64,000 nt of DNA from Flavobacterium sp. MFBS3-15 (GCF_026107645.2 NZ_JAPCHV010000002.1:307891-371890), one strand, 5' to 3'. Numbered from the stretch's first letter, positions 46,132 through 55,212 are shown. Translations and numbers: made by a program. Notes: a model not told the origin generated them from the sequence alone.

Positions 46132-47250
46132 ATGATTACGATTAAAGAAGCTAAGACAAAAAAGGAAATAAAAGACTTTGTAACATTTCCTTTTGAACTG
46201 TATAAAGGCAACCCCTATTGGGTACCGCCATTGATCAATGATGAGCTTGAAGGTTTTGACAAGGACAAAAACCCCGCGTTTGCAAACGCCGAGGCTAAAT
46301 TTTACCTGGCGTACAAAAACGGTAAGATAGCCGGCAAGGTTGCAGCCATCGTAAATTGGGAGGAAGTCAATAACCAGGATAAGAAGAAAGTGCGCTTTGG
46401 ATGGTTTGATGTTATTGACGATATTGAAGTGACCAAAGCACTGCTTGAAAAAGTATATGAATTTGGCCGTGGGCACAACCTGGAATATGCCGAAGGGCCC
46501 ATGGGGTTTTCCAACCTGGACAAAGTAGGCGCACTGACCGAAGGCTTTGACCAGCCGGGCACAATGGTTACCTGGTATAATTATCCCTATTACAAAGAGC
46601 ATTTCGAAAAGCTGGGCTTTGTTATGGAAAAGGAATACCGCGAGAGCATTTTTTCGTTTAATGACGTCGATCCTGCGCCTTTCCTGAAAGCCAGCGAACT
46701 TATAAAGAAGCGCTACGGGCTGAAGCCAATCAATTTCAAATCGACCAAAGAGGTAATGCCGTATGTAGACAGGATGTTTGACCTGTTTAACGAAACGTAT
46801 GAAAAACTGTCGTCGTTTGTCGCGGTTTCGGACCTACAGAAAGAGTTCTTCAAAAAGAAGTATGTTGGCCTCATCAATCCTGATTATATAAAATTCATTG
46901 AAGATGAAAACGGAAGGCTCGTCGCCTTCACGATCGTCATGCCTGACTTTTCAGGGGCGCTGAGAAAGGCAAACGGGAAGCTTTTCCCATTCGGGTTCAT
47001 CCACCTGCTAAAAGCTAAAAAAAGCAGCCGCGACGTGGTTTTCTACCTCATTGGCATCCTGCCGGAATACCAGAATAAAGGCGTTACAGCCATAATCTTT
47101 GAGGAGTATTACAAAGTGTTCAAAAAGTACAATATCCGCAACTGCATACGTACCCCTGAACTGGAAGACAACTACGCCATGCACAATTTATGGAAAAACT
47201 TTAACCCCGTTGTAAACAAGCGTAGGAGGACCTACCGAAAAGATTTATAA
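46132..47250 (+). CDS. GNAT-fold N-acetyltransferase-like protein
   Basis: This 372-residue soluble protein has ITIKEAKTKKEIKDFVTFPF at its start, a YAEGPMGFSNLDKVGAL stretch and a late GNAT-like segment VVFYLIGILPEYQNKGVTA in which QNKG resembles the acetyl-CoA loop. Databases sometimes call relatives GTP cyclohydrolase, but I see no zinc or GTP motif. The substrate is unknown. It is co-transcribed with the upstream barrel gene (3-base gap) and converges on the csaA-like gene with 4 bases between stops. Confidence 0.75.
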   Translation: MITIKEAKTKKEIKDFVTFPFELYKGNPYWVPPLINDELEGFDKDKNPAFANAEAKFYLAYKNGKIAGKVAAIVNWEEVNNQDKKKVRFGWFDVIDDIEVTKALLEKVYEFGRGHNLEYAEGPMGFSNLDKVGALTEGFDQPGTMVTWYNYPYYKEHFEKLGFVMEKEYRESIFSFNDVDPAPFLKASELIKKRYGLKPINFKSTKEVMPYVDRMFDLFNETYEKLSSFVAVSDLQKEFFKKKYVGLINPDYIKFIEDENGRLVAFTIVMPDFSGALRKANGKLFPFGFIHLLKAKKSSRDVVFYLIGILPEYQNKGVTAIIFEEYYKVFKKYNIRNCIRTPELEDNYAMHNLWKNFNPVVNKRRRTYRKDL

Positions 47251-47254
47251 TTTT

Positions 47255-47587
47255 TTAGCCAATCCGCAATCCATTTTCTACTTTAAAATCAGGCGCCAGC
47301 AGCACTACGTCGCCCTCCTGCCCTACCGCGCCCAGCACAAGGCATTCGCTCATGAATTTGCCGATCTGCTTTTTAGGGAAGTTCACCACCGCGACTACCT
47401 GCCGCCCGATAAGGTCCTCTTTAGCATAACGCCTGGTTATTTGTGCTGAAGATTTGCGTATGCCGACAGCAGCGCCAAAATCTATCGTCAATTGATATGC
47501 GGGTTTGCGGGCTTCGGGAAAATCATTGGCTTCAATGATGGTTCCCACGCGCATTTCTGTTTTTTCAAATTCTTCCCAGGTAAGCAT
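47255..47587 (-). CDS. csaA: CsaA-like tRNA-binding domain protein
   Basis: This 110-residue protein is a single OB-fold of the CsaA/Tyr-tRNA synthetase C-terminal type: FEKTEMRVGTIIEANDFPEA, GIRKSSAQITRRY, VVAVVNFPKKQIGKFMSECLVLGA. CsaA has been described as a tRNA- or preprotein-binding factor. It is soluble and dimeric in known members. It is monocistronic, divergent from the peroxiredoxin-like gene. Confidence 0.88.
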   Translation of the reverse strand: MLTWEEFEKTEMRVGTIIEANDFPEARKPAYQLTIDFGAAVGIRKSSAQITRRYAKEDLIGRQVVAVVNFPKKQIGKFMSECLVLGAVGQEGDVVLLAPDFKVENGLRIG

Positions 47588-47673
47588 TGGTTACAGGTTT
47601 AAAGTTTCAGGTTCAAAATTAGCCGATAACAATAAAATATCGTATTTTGCTAAAATAACCGTTTTCATCAACA

Positions 47674-48231
47674 ATGGCAAAAACACCTTCAAACATGCTG
47701 CCACTGGGCACACCTGCACCCAAATTTTGGCTAAAGGATACCAACTCCAATTATTTTTATTCTTTTGAAGACTTAAAGGGAGAAAAGGGCACACTGGTGG
47801 TGTTCATCTGCAACCATTGCCCATATGTGCACCATGTGATAGACGAGATTGTTAAGGTTGCCAACGATTACCGTGTGCAGGGCATCGGGATCATAGCGAT
47901 CAGCAGCAATGATACCGATAAGTATCCGCAGGACGGACCTGAACCCATGGCACAGTTTGCTTTTGAAAATAAAATGGACTTCCCTTACCTGTTCGATGAG
48001 ACACAGGAAACCGCCAGGGCATTTGATGCTGCCTGCACACCCGACTTTTACCTTTTTGATAATCTGGATAAATTGGTATACCGCGGTCAGCTTGACGATT
48101 CACGTCCCGGAAACAACATTCCGTTAAGCGGTAGCGACCTGCGCAATGCGATTGATGGTATTTTATACAACAGGGCTATACCCGAAAACCAAAAGCCAAG
48201 TGTGGGGTGCGGCATAAAATGGAAGAATTAA
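47674..48231 (+). CDS. Thioredoxin-fold peroxiredoxin-like protein (CxxC)
   Basis: This 185-residue cytoplasmic protein belongs to the AhpC/TSA-like thioredoxin family. The active-site region is VVFICNHCPYVHHV near residue 50, with a CxxC pair, and a third cysteine lies in FDAACTPDFYLF before the cis-proline. There is no signal peptide. It probably reduces a peroxide or disulfide; the physiological partner is unknown. The downstream gap has AT-rich word repeats. Confidence 0.82.
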   Translation: MAKTPSNMLPLGTPAPKFWLKDTNSNYFYSFEDLKGEKGTLVVFICNHCPYVHHVIDEIVKVANDYRVQGIGIIAISSNDTDKYPQDGPEPMAQFAFENKMDFPYLFDETQETARAFDAACTPDFYLFDNLDKLVYRGQLDDSRPGNNIPLSGSDLRNAIDGILYNRAIPENQKPSVGCGIKWKN

Positions 48232-48315
48232 TGTAGCAATGTAATTAATTTTTTAATGTAACAATTTGAGCATAGTGTAGTTAATTGCTACATTCTCACA
48301 TTAAACAAATTGATA
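48232..48315. repeat. AT-rich inverted word repeat
   Basis: AATGTAGCAATGTAATTAAT on the left and TAGTTAATTGCTACATTCTC on the right form an imperfect inverted repeat between convergent genes. It may act as a weak terminator for both. Confidence 0.5.
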
Positions 48316-48317
48316 CA

Positions 48318-48869
48318 TTATTCCTGTTCGAGAACAACATCTATCGGCTTGTTCATTTTACGCCCGAACTTCATACCTGCCTGCTGGCTTTCGTTGGAGC
48401 ATAAAATGTACATATTATAGCTGTACAGCGGCAATATGAGGGTTTTAAACTTACCGCCATTCTCCTTGCCGTCGATGTCCTCTATCTTAACCTGGAAACT
48501 ATCCGCCGGAAATGTATTGGCCACCGAAAGCAGGTAATTGTCTTTCGCATAGGGAAAAAACCAACGCTCTTTTGCGGCCGTACCACCCTCAGGAAGGCGT
48601 TTGTTATCATCCCCAATCCTGTAGTTAAAAGTAAACACCATAGCCTCATCGGCATGGTTGAAGCTGTACTTATTGGCTTTGTTCACCACATCGTTGCCAA
48701 GGCTGTCCACAATGGTAATCCTCAGGTTCTTGATGTTCTCCTTTTTGCCTGCCTCGTGCACATCCAGCACAACATACGACGTAAAGTCATACCCGCAGTG
48801 CATCACCTGGGCTTTGGCAGAAAAAGCAAAAAGGACAAACAGGAAAATAAAGTAACGCATGGTTTTCAT
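48318..48869 (-). CDS. Exported protein of unknown function
   Basis: This 183-residue protein has a signal peptide (MKTMRYFIFLFVLFAFSAKA, then Q). The mature part is beta-rich with two cysteines (VMHCGYDF, MYILCSNES). I do not recognise a family. A TAACTTTG box (48875-48882) lies only 5 bases before ATG 48869, so the true start may instead be ATG 48860 (MRYFIFLF). The longer reading to 48986 is rejected because it runs through the promoter and the neighbouring terminator. Confidence 0.7.
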   Translation of the reverse strand: MKTMRYFIFLFVLFAFSAKAQVMHCGYDFTSYVVLDVHEAGKKENIKNLRITIVDSLGNDVVNKANKYSFNHADEAMVFTFNYRIGDDNKRLPEGGTAAKERWFFPYAKDNYLLSVANTFPADSFQVKIEDIDGKENGGKFKTLILPLYSYNMYILCSNESQQAGMKFGRKMNKPIDVVLEQE

Positions 48870-48874
48870 AAGTA

Positions 48875-48882
48875 CAAAGTTA
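48875..48882 (-). promoter_or_regulatory. -7 box close to a start codon
   Basis: TAACTTTG on the minus strand, 5 bases before ATG 48869 and 14 bases before ATG 48860. Confidence 0.5.
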
Positions 48883-48906
48883 GTGAGAATTATGCAAAAA
48901 GCATTC

Positions 48907-48945
48907 CAATAAAAAACCCCAAAGAACAAAAATGCTTTGGGGTTT
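48907..48945 (-). terminator. Terminator of the cytoplasmic isomerase gene
   Basis: AAACCCCAAAG (48914-48924) pairs perfectly with CTTTGGGGTTT (48935-48945); on the minus strand it is followed by TTTATTGG. Confidence 0.85.
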
Positions 48946-48993
48946 AGATTATGGATTGAACTACTATCGTAATTCGTAATTGACAATTCGAAA

Positions 48994-49926
48994 TTATTTC
49001 ACATCCATCAGCTCCACATCGAAAATCAATGTAGCATCCGGAGGGATAACGCCGCCGGCACCGCGTGAGCCATAGCCAAGGTGCGACGGGATCACGAAGC
49101 GTGCCTTATCGCCAACCTGAAGCAGGGCAATGCCTTCGTCCCAGCCCTCGATCACCTGGCCTGCGCCAAGCTGGAAGTCGATAGGCTGCTTTCTTTTGTA
49201 GGATGAGTCGAATACCATCCCGTTCTCAAGAGAACCCTGATAGTGTACCGATACTTTTTTTCCTTTTTCAGCCTGCTTGCCATTCCCTTTCTGGATCATT
49301 TTGTAGCGTAGCCCGCTTTCGGTCTTTTCAAAGCCTGCCGCTAACTTCTCCATAGCTTCTTCAGCCTGCTTTTTAGCTTCGGCAAGGCGTTTTTCGCGCG
49401 AACCCTCAAAGGTGCGAAAGGCCTCGATGGCATTCCAGTTCTTAGCCTCTTCGCCTTCGCGGATGATCTCCACGCTTTCTATTTTATCACCCTGTGAAAT
49501 GGCGTCCACCACATTTTGGCCCTCAACCACATTGCCAAAAACGGTGTGCTTGTTGTCCAGCCATGGCGTAGCAACGTGGGTAATAAAGAACTGCGATCCG
49601 TTAGAGCCCGGTCCCGCATTGGCCATTGACAATACACCCGGCCCGCTGTGAGTAAGGCTTGGGTGGAATTCATCGTCGAATTGGTAACCCGGGCCGCCTG
49701 TACCCGTACCCTGCGGGCAGCCGCCCTGTATCATGAAGTCAGGTATAACGCGGTGGAATTTAAGGCCGTCATAATACGGTTTGCCCTGTGGCTTTTCGTT
49801 ATTTTCAAGGTTGCCTTCGGCAAGCCCCACAAAGTTGCCTACCGTGCCCGGCGTTTTATCGTGAGTCAGCTTTACAAGGATGGTTCCTTTGCTGGTATTG
49901 AATTTTGCGTAAATCCCGTTTTCCAT
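48994..49926 (-). CDS. Cytoplasmic cyclophilin-FKBP fusion isomerase
   Basis: This 310-residue protein has no signal peptide. The cyclophilin domain (about 1-160) has [20 protein letters not shown] and [21 protein letters not shown] charged helical linker (about 170-200) leads to an FKBP domain (about 205-310) with [32 protein letters not shown] and [16 protein letters not shown]. It matches the layout of the exported protein at 28674-29807 but is predicted cytosolic. The ATG at 49926 is chosen because a TAAATTTG promoter box (49954-49961) lies upstream of it. Confidence 0.92.
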   Translation of the reverse strand: MENGIYAKFNTSKGTILVKLTHDKTPGTVGNFVGLAEGNLENNEKPQGKPYYDGLKFHRVIPDFMIQGGCPQGTGTGGPGYQFDDEFHPSLTHSGPGVLSMANAGPGSNGSQFFITHVATPWLDNKHTVFGNVVEGQNVVDAISQGDKIESVEIIREGEEAKNWNAIEAFRTFEGSREKRLAEAKKQAEEAMEKLAAGFEKTESGLRYKMIQKGNGKQAEKGKKVSVHYQGSLENGMVFDSSYKRKQPIDFQLGAGQVIEGWDEGIALLQVGDKARFVIPSHLGYGSRGAGGVIPPDATLIFDVELMDVK

Positions 49927-49953
49927 TATGAGTTGTTTTTTTGTTTTGAAGCG

Positions 49954-50014
49954 CAAATTTACAAATAAAATCCCTAAAGGCATTGTTAGGTTTTATAACA
50001 AAATGGTAAATTTG
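49954..50014. promoter_or_regulatory. Divergent promoter boxes
   Basis: TAAATTTG on the minus strand (49954-49961) for the isomerase gene and TAAATTTG on the plus strand (50007-50014) for the zinc-ribbon gene. Confidence 0.6.
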
Positions 50015-50028
50015 GACAATTCATAAAT

Positions 50029-50565
50029 ATGGAATTCATATCTGAAAAAGTTTGCAAAGACTGTGGGAACACCGACGTGTTCACGCTTACTAAAATTGAG
50101 GCCGCATTCTCCCTAAAGGATAGTACGATCCAAAAGACTGCATGTACAAATTGTAGTTCCGTTAAATGGAGTTCATATTGGCATAACAAGCCTGATCTGG
50201 ATATTGAATTGCTTAATATTTGGGGATATGATCCTGACCTTTATTTTATGGATCAGGATGAGGATATTATACTCGCTGAAGAAGAAAACGTGCCATTGTT
50301 TTTAAACGCTATAGATAAACAAAATTATCCGCAAAAAAAATTAAATACACTCCTTGCTGCATTGTGTATTATAGTGTATGACAATGTCATCGCAGATGAA
50401 GAGTACACAGAACAAGAAAACATCAGAAGAAGAAAGACTGCTGATAAAGTAATTACCGAATTAATTCCTCGAAAACACCTTGTAGCCGAAACAAAAGATT
50501 GGGAAATAATGGATTATGTAAGGCAAATAGTATTTCCACTCATTGGACTAAATGAAAGAAAATGA
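50029..50565 (+). CDS. Zinc-ribbon-like hypothetical protein
   Basis: This 178-residue soluble protein has two CxxC knuckles (VCKDCGN, Cys9/Cys12; ACTNCSS, about Cys39/Cys42), which suggests an N-terminal zinc ribbon. The rest is helical and acidic (EDIILAEEENVPLFLNAID, DEEYTEQENIRRRKTADK). No family is recognised. The stop overlaps the ATG of the methyltransferase gene by 4 bases (ATGA), so the two are translationally coupled. Confidence 0.65.
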   Translation: MEFISEKVCKDCGNTDVFTLTKIEAAFSLKDSTIQKTACTNCSSVKWSSYWHNKPDLDIELLNIWGYDPDLYFMDQDEDIILAEEENVPLFLNAIDKQNYPQKKLNTLLAALCIIVYDNVIADEEYTEQENIRRRKTADKVITELIPRKHLVAETKDWEIMDYVRQIVFPLIGLNERK

Positions 50566-51365
50566 AAAAAGAAGACAACTACCTTGATATAAACAGGAAC
50601 GGCTGGAACCAGCGTACGGAAGTGCACGTGGATTCGGCATTTTATGACATGGCCGCATTCCTCGACGGGAAAAACAGCCTCAACGCACCGGAACTTGCCC
50701 TGCTGGGGGATGTTTCAGGTAAAAAGATACTGCACCTGCAATGCCATTTCGGGCAGGATACCATTTCACTTTCGCGGATGGGTGCCATTGCTACCGGCGT
50801 GGACCTCTCCGATAAAGCCATTGAAAAAGGCCGTGAACTGGCAGCTAAATTAGGCACCGATACGCGCTTCGTCTGCTGCGATGTGTACGACCTGCAGAAC
50901 CATCTGGACGGGAAGTTCGATATCGTGTTTACCAGCTATGGCACTATCGGCTGGCTACCGGACCTGGCTAAATGGGCTGGCGTCGTTTCGCAGTTCCTTA
51001 AACCCGGCGGTAAATTCGTTTTTGCCGAATTCCATCCCGTGGTTTGGATGTTCGACAATAATTTTGAAAAGGTGCAGTACAATTACTTTAAGGATAACGC
51101 CATCATCGAAACCGAGTTTGGCACCTATGCGGATGTGACCGCTCCGATCGAATATGAAATGGTAAGCTGGAACCATGCGCTATCGGAAGTGGTGACGGCG
51201 CTGTTGGCCAAAGGCCTGGAGATCCACTCCTTTAATGAGTTCGACTACTCACCTTATAACTGTTTCAGCAATACGGAGGAATTCGAACCAGGGAAATTCC
51301 GAATCATTCCTTTTGGCAACAAGGTACCGATGATGTATACGCTGATGGCGGTGAAGAAAGAATAA
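50562..51365 (+). CDS. Class I SAM-dependent methyltransferase
   Basis: This 267-residue protein has the SAM motif I as KKILHLQCHFGQDTISLSRM (near residue 54), the acidic loop ATGVDLSDKAIEKGREL and the later FDIVFTSYGTIGWL and LKPGGKFVFAEFHPVVW segments. It is a methyltransferase type 11/25 protein; the substrate is unknown. It is coupled to the upstream zinc-ribbon gene by an ATGA overlap. Confidence 0.88.
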   Translation: MKKEDNYLDINRNGWNQRTEVHVDSAFYDMAAFLDGKNSLNAPELALLGDVSGKKILHLQCHFGQDTISLSRMGAIATGVDLSDKAIEKGRELAAKLGTDTRFVCCDVYDLQNHLDGKFDIVFTSYGTIGWLPDLAKWAGVVSQFLKPGGKFVFAEFHPVVWMFDNNFEKVQYNYFKDNAIIETEFGTYADVTAPIEYEMVSWNHALSEVVTALLAKGLEIHSFNEFDYSPYNCFSNTEEFEPGKFRIIPFGNKVPMMYTLMAVKKE

Positions 51366-51392
51366 ACTAATCACATTGTATCATTGTATAAA

Positions 51393-52199
51393 TCAAACTA
51401 ACACCTCTGTAGGCGCATACCCGAAAAGTTTTTTGAACGCGAACGAAAAGTGTGACAGGTTCTCAAAGCCTACTTCAAGGTAAATGTCGGAAGGGCGTCG
51501 GCGCTTTTCCTTAATGTGGAAATGTGCCAGCTCCAGCCGTTTCTGCGTCAGCCATTTTTGTGGCGTAGTGCCGTAAGCCCTTTTAAAATCGCGGCGAAAA
51601 GTTGTAAGGCTGCGGCCCGTAAGGTACCCGAACTTTTCCATCTCCATATTGAACATATAATGCTTTTCCATAAAGCCGGAGAGGTCAACTTTGCCGGGTT
51701 CTTCAAAATTGGCGAGCACGCTGTCGATATCCGGGCTAATGCTTCGCAATATCGCAATCGCTTCGTGAATCTTGATGTCGGCAACCTCCGCAGGCAGCTG
51801 CTGCCCTATCTCAAAATACGGGATGAGCGACGACAGGCAGCTCTTTAGCAGTGGGTGGTTGCTGAAGGTAAGCATTTCGCGTGGAGCAGCGTTGCCTGGC
51901 TGTACATTCCTCTCTTTATAATAGGCCGCCAGCCTTTCCTGCCGCAGGTGCATGACTACCGACTGGTTGGGCCTGCCGCCTTTCGGTGAATTGATAACGG
52001 TGGCTACGCTGTTCCTCGGGAAAAGGAAAATATCGCCCGGCGTGAGGGTGTATGTAACATCGGGCATCACGATTTTTGTCCCGCCCTCCATGAACCATAT
52101 GAGGATATGGTCGGAAAAGAACACATTGTCAACATGAAAGCTGTCGTTGTACACCGACAGCTTTATTTCGGGGGTTATGTATATCGATTCGTGTGCCAT
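51393..52199 (-). CDS. AraC-family transcriptional regulator
   Basis: This 268-residue regulator has an N-terminal cupin-like sensing domain (about 1-140: GGTKIVMPDVTYTLTPGDIF) and a C-terminal pair of helix-turn-helix motifs (about 165-268: FGYLTGRSLTTFRRDFKRAY and DIYLEVGFENLSHFSFAFKK, then GYAPTEV). The ATG at 52199 is chosen over an upstream start. It lies 22 bases downstream of the short-chain dehydrogenase gene and probably shares its transcript, so it may control that gene. The ligand is unknown. Confidence 0.9.
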   Translation of the reverse strand: MAHESIYITPEIKLSVYNDSFHVDNVFFSDHILIWFMEGGTKIVMPDVTYTLTPGDIFLFPRNSVATVINSPKGGRPNQSVVMHLRQERLAAYYKERNVQPGNAAPREMLTFSNHPLLKSCLSSLIPYFEIGQQLPAEVADIKIHEAIAILRSISPDIDSVLANFEEPGKVDLSGFMEKHYMFNMEMEKFGYLTGRSLTTFRRDFKRAYGTTPQKWLTQKRLELAHFHIKEKRRRPSDIYLEVGFENLSHFSFAFKKLFGYAPTEVLV

Positions 52200-52221
52200 G
52201 TTACGAAGATACAAAACGTTA

Positions 52222-53241
52222 TCAATTGGCGCTAAACTCCAGCCCGTTGAGTTCCTCGCTCAATGCCCACAGCCTTTGGGCATTTTCCTTATCCACCGCA
52301 TACGGCTGAAGCCCCTGCGTTTTTGTCCTGCTGCTGAAATCTTCAGGGACATCGGCATCCAATAGCGCAATGTTACAATCCTCGCAATAGACCCCGCTGA
52401 TGTTCTCCAACTGCGGGCTCACGGCACACCACACATTGGTAGCGGCACCCTGCGGAATGGTTTTCAACCGTGCCAGTATCTCAGGGGCAATATTGCCATC
52501 GGCATCCATAATGCCCAGCTTTACCATCAGCTCATTGCTTGATTCGCGGTTCAGGTCGGTGCCCCCTACAGCCCCGGGATGCAGCGAGAATACCTGTATG
52601 CCAAATTCCGCGCCACGAACGGCAAGCTCTGTAGCAAAAAGTATATTGGCTGTTTTCGACTGACCGTAGCCCACCAGCGTTTCGTATTCCCTATGCTCAA
52701 AGTTAGGGTCTTCAAAATGAAACGGTGCCATCTGGTGCCCGAACGATGATACATTCACTACACGGGCGCCGTTAGCTTTCTTTAATGCTTCCCAAAGCCG
52801 TGCCACCAAACGGAAATGACCGAGGTGGTTGGTAGACAGCTGTGACTCATATCCCCGCGAGTCGCGGCGCAGCGGCACCCACATGATGCCGGCATTGTTG
52901 ATAAGCAGGTGCAGCGGGCTGCCTGTCTCTAGAAAACGCTCCGCAAAAGCATCGATAGAATCGGGATCCATGAGGTCCATCGGCCATACTTCGGCATCAA
53001 TGCCTGCAAGGTTAGCAGCCGCCTTGGCCGCATCGCGGGCCGGCACGATGACTTTGGCGCCTGCCAAAACAAAGGATTTGGTAGTTTCGAGGCCGATACC
53101 CGCATAACCGCCGGTCACTATGGCCGTTTTGCCTGCAAGGCTGATACCCTTAATAATGTCATTTGCAGTCGACGATGCGCCAAAGCCTGAATGCAGGGGC
53201 TGCTGTAGCGCACCCTTGTAGTTGTTCGCTGTTATTTTCAT
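52222..53241 (-). CDS. Short-chain dehydrogenase/reductase
   Basis: This 339-residue Rossmann enzyme has the NAD(P) motif TAIVTGGYAGIGLETTKSF (near residue 38), the NNAG motif in LLINNAGIMWVP and the active-site segment YETLVGYGQSKTANILFATE with the YxxxK pair. It belongs to the retinol dehydrogenase/WWOX-like subgroup of SDRs. The substrate is unknown. The start is ATG 53241; the frame extends two codons upstream to a TTG. It is co-transcribed with the AraC regulator gene. Confidence 0.88.
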   Translation of the reverse strand: MKITANNYKGALQQPLHSGFGASSTANDIIKGISLAGKTAIVTGGYAGIGLETTKSFVLAGAKVIVPARDAAKAAANLAGIDAEVWPMDLMDPDSIDAFAERFLETGSPLHLLINNAGIMWVPLRRDSRGYESQLSTNHLGHFRLVARLWEALKKANGARVVNVSSFGHQMAPFHFEDPNFEHREYETLVGYGQSKTANILFATELAVRGAEFGIQVFSLHPGAVGGTDLNRESSNELMVKLGIMDADGNIAPEILARLKTIPQGAATNVWCAVSPQLENISGVYCEDCNIALLDADVPEDFSSRTKTQGLQPYAVDKENAQRLWALSEELNGLEFSAN

Positions 53242-53367
53242 TGTCAATATGTTTAAGATTACATGGCAAAATTACATTAGGGATAATCGACTGACTTTGT
53301 TCAAAACGCCGAAATAACTTTGTTTAAAACGCCACTTTCTAACTGTAATAATTTTCGATATAATTAT

Positions 53368-53375
53368 TACATTTG
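53368..53375 (+). promoter_or_regulatory. -7 box for the DUF1569 gene
   Basis: TACATTTG, 20 bases before ATG 53396. Confidence 0.6.
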
Positions 53376-53395
53376 TTACGCTAAAAATCACCACC

Positions 53396-53848
53396 ATGGA
53401 AAGCTTATTCGACCCTCACGGGAACCAGAAAATATTAGACCGCATTGAACAGCTCACCCCCATAAAGCTATCGGAATGGGGCGTTATGACCGTTGCCCAG
53501 ATGATGGAGCACTGCCAGATGCCGCTGAAAGTGGTATACGGCACCAAGCAGATAAAAGTGAACTGGCTGATGAGGTTCTGCTTTGGCCGAAGCGCCAAAA
53601 AATTGTTTACCGGTGAGAAGAAATTCGGAAAGGGGCTGCCCACGGCAAAAGAGTTCAAAGTAACTTACCATCCAAATTTTGACGAGGCCAAAGCAGGACT
53701 GAAAGAGCTTGTGGCCAAATTCAGCCGCGACGGGCGTGCAGGCATTATGGTAACAGAACACCCATTGTTTGGTAAAATGACCTACGAAGAAATAGACCAC
53801 GCCCAATGGAAGCACCTGGACCATCATTTGAGGCAGTTTGGGGTCTAA
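53396..53848 (+). CDS. DUF1569 (DinB-like) protein
   Basis: This 150-residue protein has the DinB/YfiT-like four-helix pattern with histidines placed for a metal: MTVAQMMEHCQMPL and a C-terminal HAQWKHLDHHLRQFG. This fits DUF1569. Members of the superfamily include thiol transferases; the substrate here is unknown. It is soluble and monocistronic. Confidence 0.8.
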   Translation: MESLFDPHGNQKILDRIEQLTPIKLSEWGVMTVAQMMEHCQMPLKVVYGTKQIKVNWLMRFCFGRSAKKLFTGEKKFGKGLPTAKEFKVTYHPNFDEAKAGLKELVAKFSRDGRAGIMVTEHPLFGKMTYEEIDHAQWKHLDHHLRQFGV

Positions 53849-53931
53849 AGGTTTATTTGTTGATTCGTTGATTTGTTTATTTGATAGCAGCCCGAATCAA
53901 CATATAAACAAATAAACATATCAATATAAGA
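53849..53931. repeat. Inverted word repeat (TTTATTTGTTGATTCG)
   Basis: GTTTATTTGTTGATTCGTTG on the left and CGAATCAACATATAAACAAA on the right are imperfect inverted copies between the DUF1569 gene and trmD. Confidence 0.55.
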
Positions 53932-53934
53932 AAA

Positions 53935-54609
53935 ATGCGCATCGACATCATTACCGTACTTCCCGAACTGATCCGCAGCCCGTTTGAGGCTTCGATACTC
54001 AAGCGTGCCATAGACAAGGGCCTGGTGGAAGTACACTTTCATAACCTTCGCGATTACAGCACCAACAAACATAAGAACGTAGACGACTACCAGTTTGGCG
54101 GCGGTGCGGGGATGGTAATGTCTATCGAGCCGATAGATGCCTGCATTTCCAAACTGAAAGGCGAGCGCGATTACGACGAGGTGATCTACATGACCCCCGA
54201 TGGCGAAACCCTCAACCAGGGGATGGCCAACAGGATGTCGCTCCTCAAAAACATCATCATACTTTGCGGGCATTATAAAGGTGTGGACCAGCGTGTACGC
54301 GATCATTTCATCACGAAAGAAATATCCATAGGCGACTTCGTGCTATCGGGTGGCGAGCTTGCCGCGGCAGTGGTTTCGGATGCCATAATACGGCTGATAC
54401 CCGGCGTGTTGAGCAACGAGACCTCGGCGCTTACCGACAGCTTCCAGGACAACCTGCTCTCCCCTCCCATCTACACACGCCCGGCAGAATACAAGGGCTG
54501 GAAGGTTCCCGATGTACTGATGAGCGGCCACGCAGCCAACATAGAGAAATGGCGCGAGGACATGGCGCTGGAACATACCAGGAACAGGAGGCCGGATCTG
54601 CTTGAATAG
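53935..54609 (+). CDS. trmD: tRNA (guanine37-N1)-methyltransferase
   Basis: This 224-residue SPOUT enzyme makes m1G37 in tRNAs with a G at position 36. It starts [20 protein letters not shown]. Motifs are [35 protein letters not shown] and the knot region [20 protein letters not shown]. As often in bacteria it precedes rplS, but a 195-base gap with a long inverted repeat separates them, so separate control is likely. Confidence 0.96.
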   Translation: MRIDIITVLPELIRSPFEASILKRAIDKGLVEVHFHNLRDYSTNKHKNVDDYQFGGGAGMVMSIEPIDACISKLKGERDYDEVIYMTPDGETLNQGMANRMSLLKNIIILCGHYKGVDQRVRDHFITKEISIGDFVLSGGELAAAVVSDAIIRLIPGVLSNETSALTDSFQDNLLSPPIYTRPAEYKGWKVPDVLMSGHAANIEKWREDMALEHTRNRRPDLLE

Positions 54610-54685
54610 TTCGGAGTTCAGGGTTTCGGGTTCAGTGTTGCCACTCTGCCGCTCAACCCGGAACTCTGAACACTGAACCCTAAAC
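54610..54685. repeat. Large inverted word repeat (GGGTTCAGTG)
   Basis: GTTCAGGGTTTCGGGTTCAG on the left and AACTCTGAACACTGAACCCT on the right form a near-palindrome after trmD. The word GGGTTCAGTG also occurs upstream of rnz (2951-2997). Confidence 0.6.
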
Positions 54686-54804
54686 TTTTACCTAAAATAT
54701 TTTGTAAATACGGAATTTTAACTAAATTTGCACCCTCATTCGGACCAACCTCTGACGAAACTCGTGAATGTTGCTTTGGATCAATCATTTAAAATCTAAC
54801 AATC

Positions 54805-55158
54805 ATGTCAGATCTATTAAAATTTGTTCAGGACGAATTCGTAGCTAAAAAAGATTTCCCTGAGTTTGGTGCAGGTGACACGATCACTGTGTACTATGAA
54901 ATCAAGGAAGGTGAAAAAACAAGGACTCAGTTCTTTAAAGGTGTAGTTATCCAAAAAAGGGGTGCCGGCATCACGCAAACTTTCACAATCCGCAAAATGT
55001 CTGGCGCAGTTGGTGTAGAGCGTATTTTCCCGCTTAACATGCCTGCCCTTCAGAAAATTGAAGTTAACCAAAGAGGTAAAGTTCGCAGGGCACGTATATT
55101 CTACTTCCGCGACCTTACAGGTAAAAAAGCAAAAATCAAGGAAAAAAGAAGAAGATAA
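54805..55158 (+). CDS. rplS: 50S ribosomal protein L19
   Basis: This 117-residue protein is L19, with EFGAGDTITVYYEIKEGEK, FKGVVIQKRGAGITQTFTIR and ERIFPLNMPALQKIEVNQRG, ending in a basic GKKAKIKEKRRR tail. L19 sits at the 30S/50S interface. The upstream gap after the inverted repeat is A/T-rich, with no Shine-Dalgarno; the leader ends AATCTAACAATC. Confidence 0.97.
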   Translation: MSDLLKFVQDEFVAKKDFPEFGAGDTITVYYEIKEGEKTRTQFFKGVVIQKRGAGITQTFTIRKMSGAVGVERIFPLNMPALQKIEVNQRGKVRRARIFYFRDLTGKKAKIKEKRRR

Positions 55159-55181
55159 TCTTCCTTTCCGGATCATACAGG

Positions 55182-55212
55182 AATCCCATCGCGTTGCGGT
55201 GGGATTTTTTTG
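55182..55212 (+). terminator. rplS terminator
   Basis: AATCCCATCG (55182-55191) pairs with CGGTGGGATT (55197-55206, one G-T), followed by a T-run. Confidence 0.85.

Noticed and set aside
46132..47250. GTP cyclohydrolase
   Set aside because: Relatives sometimes carry this label, but no zinc or GTP-binding motifs are visible; the C-terminal part looks like GNAT.
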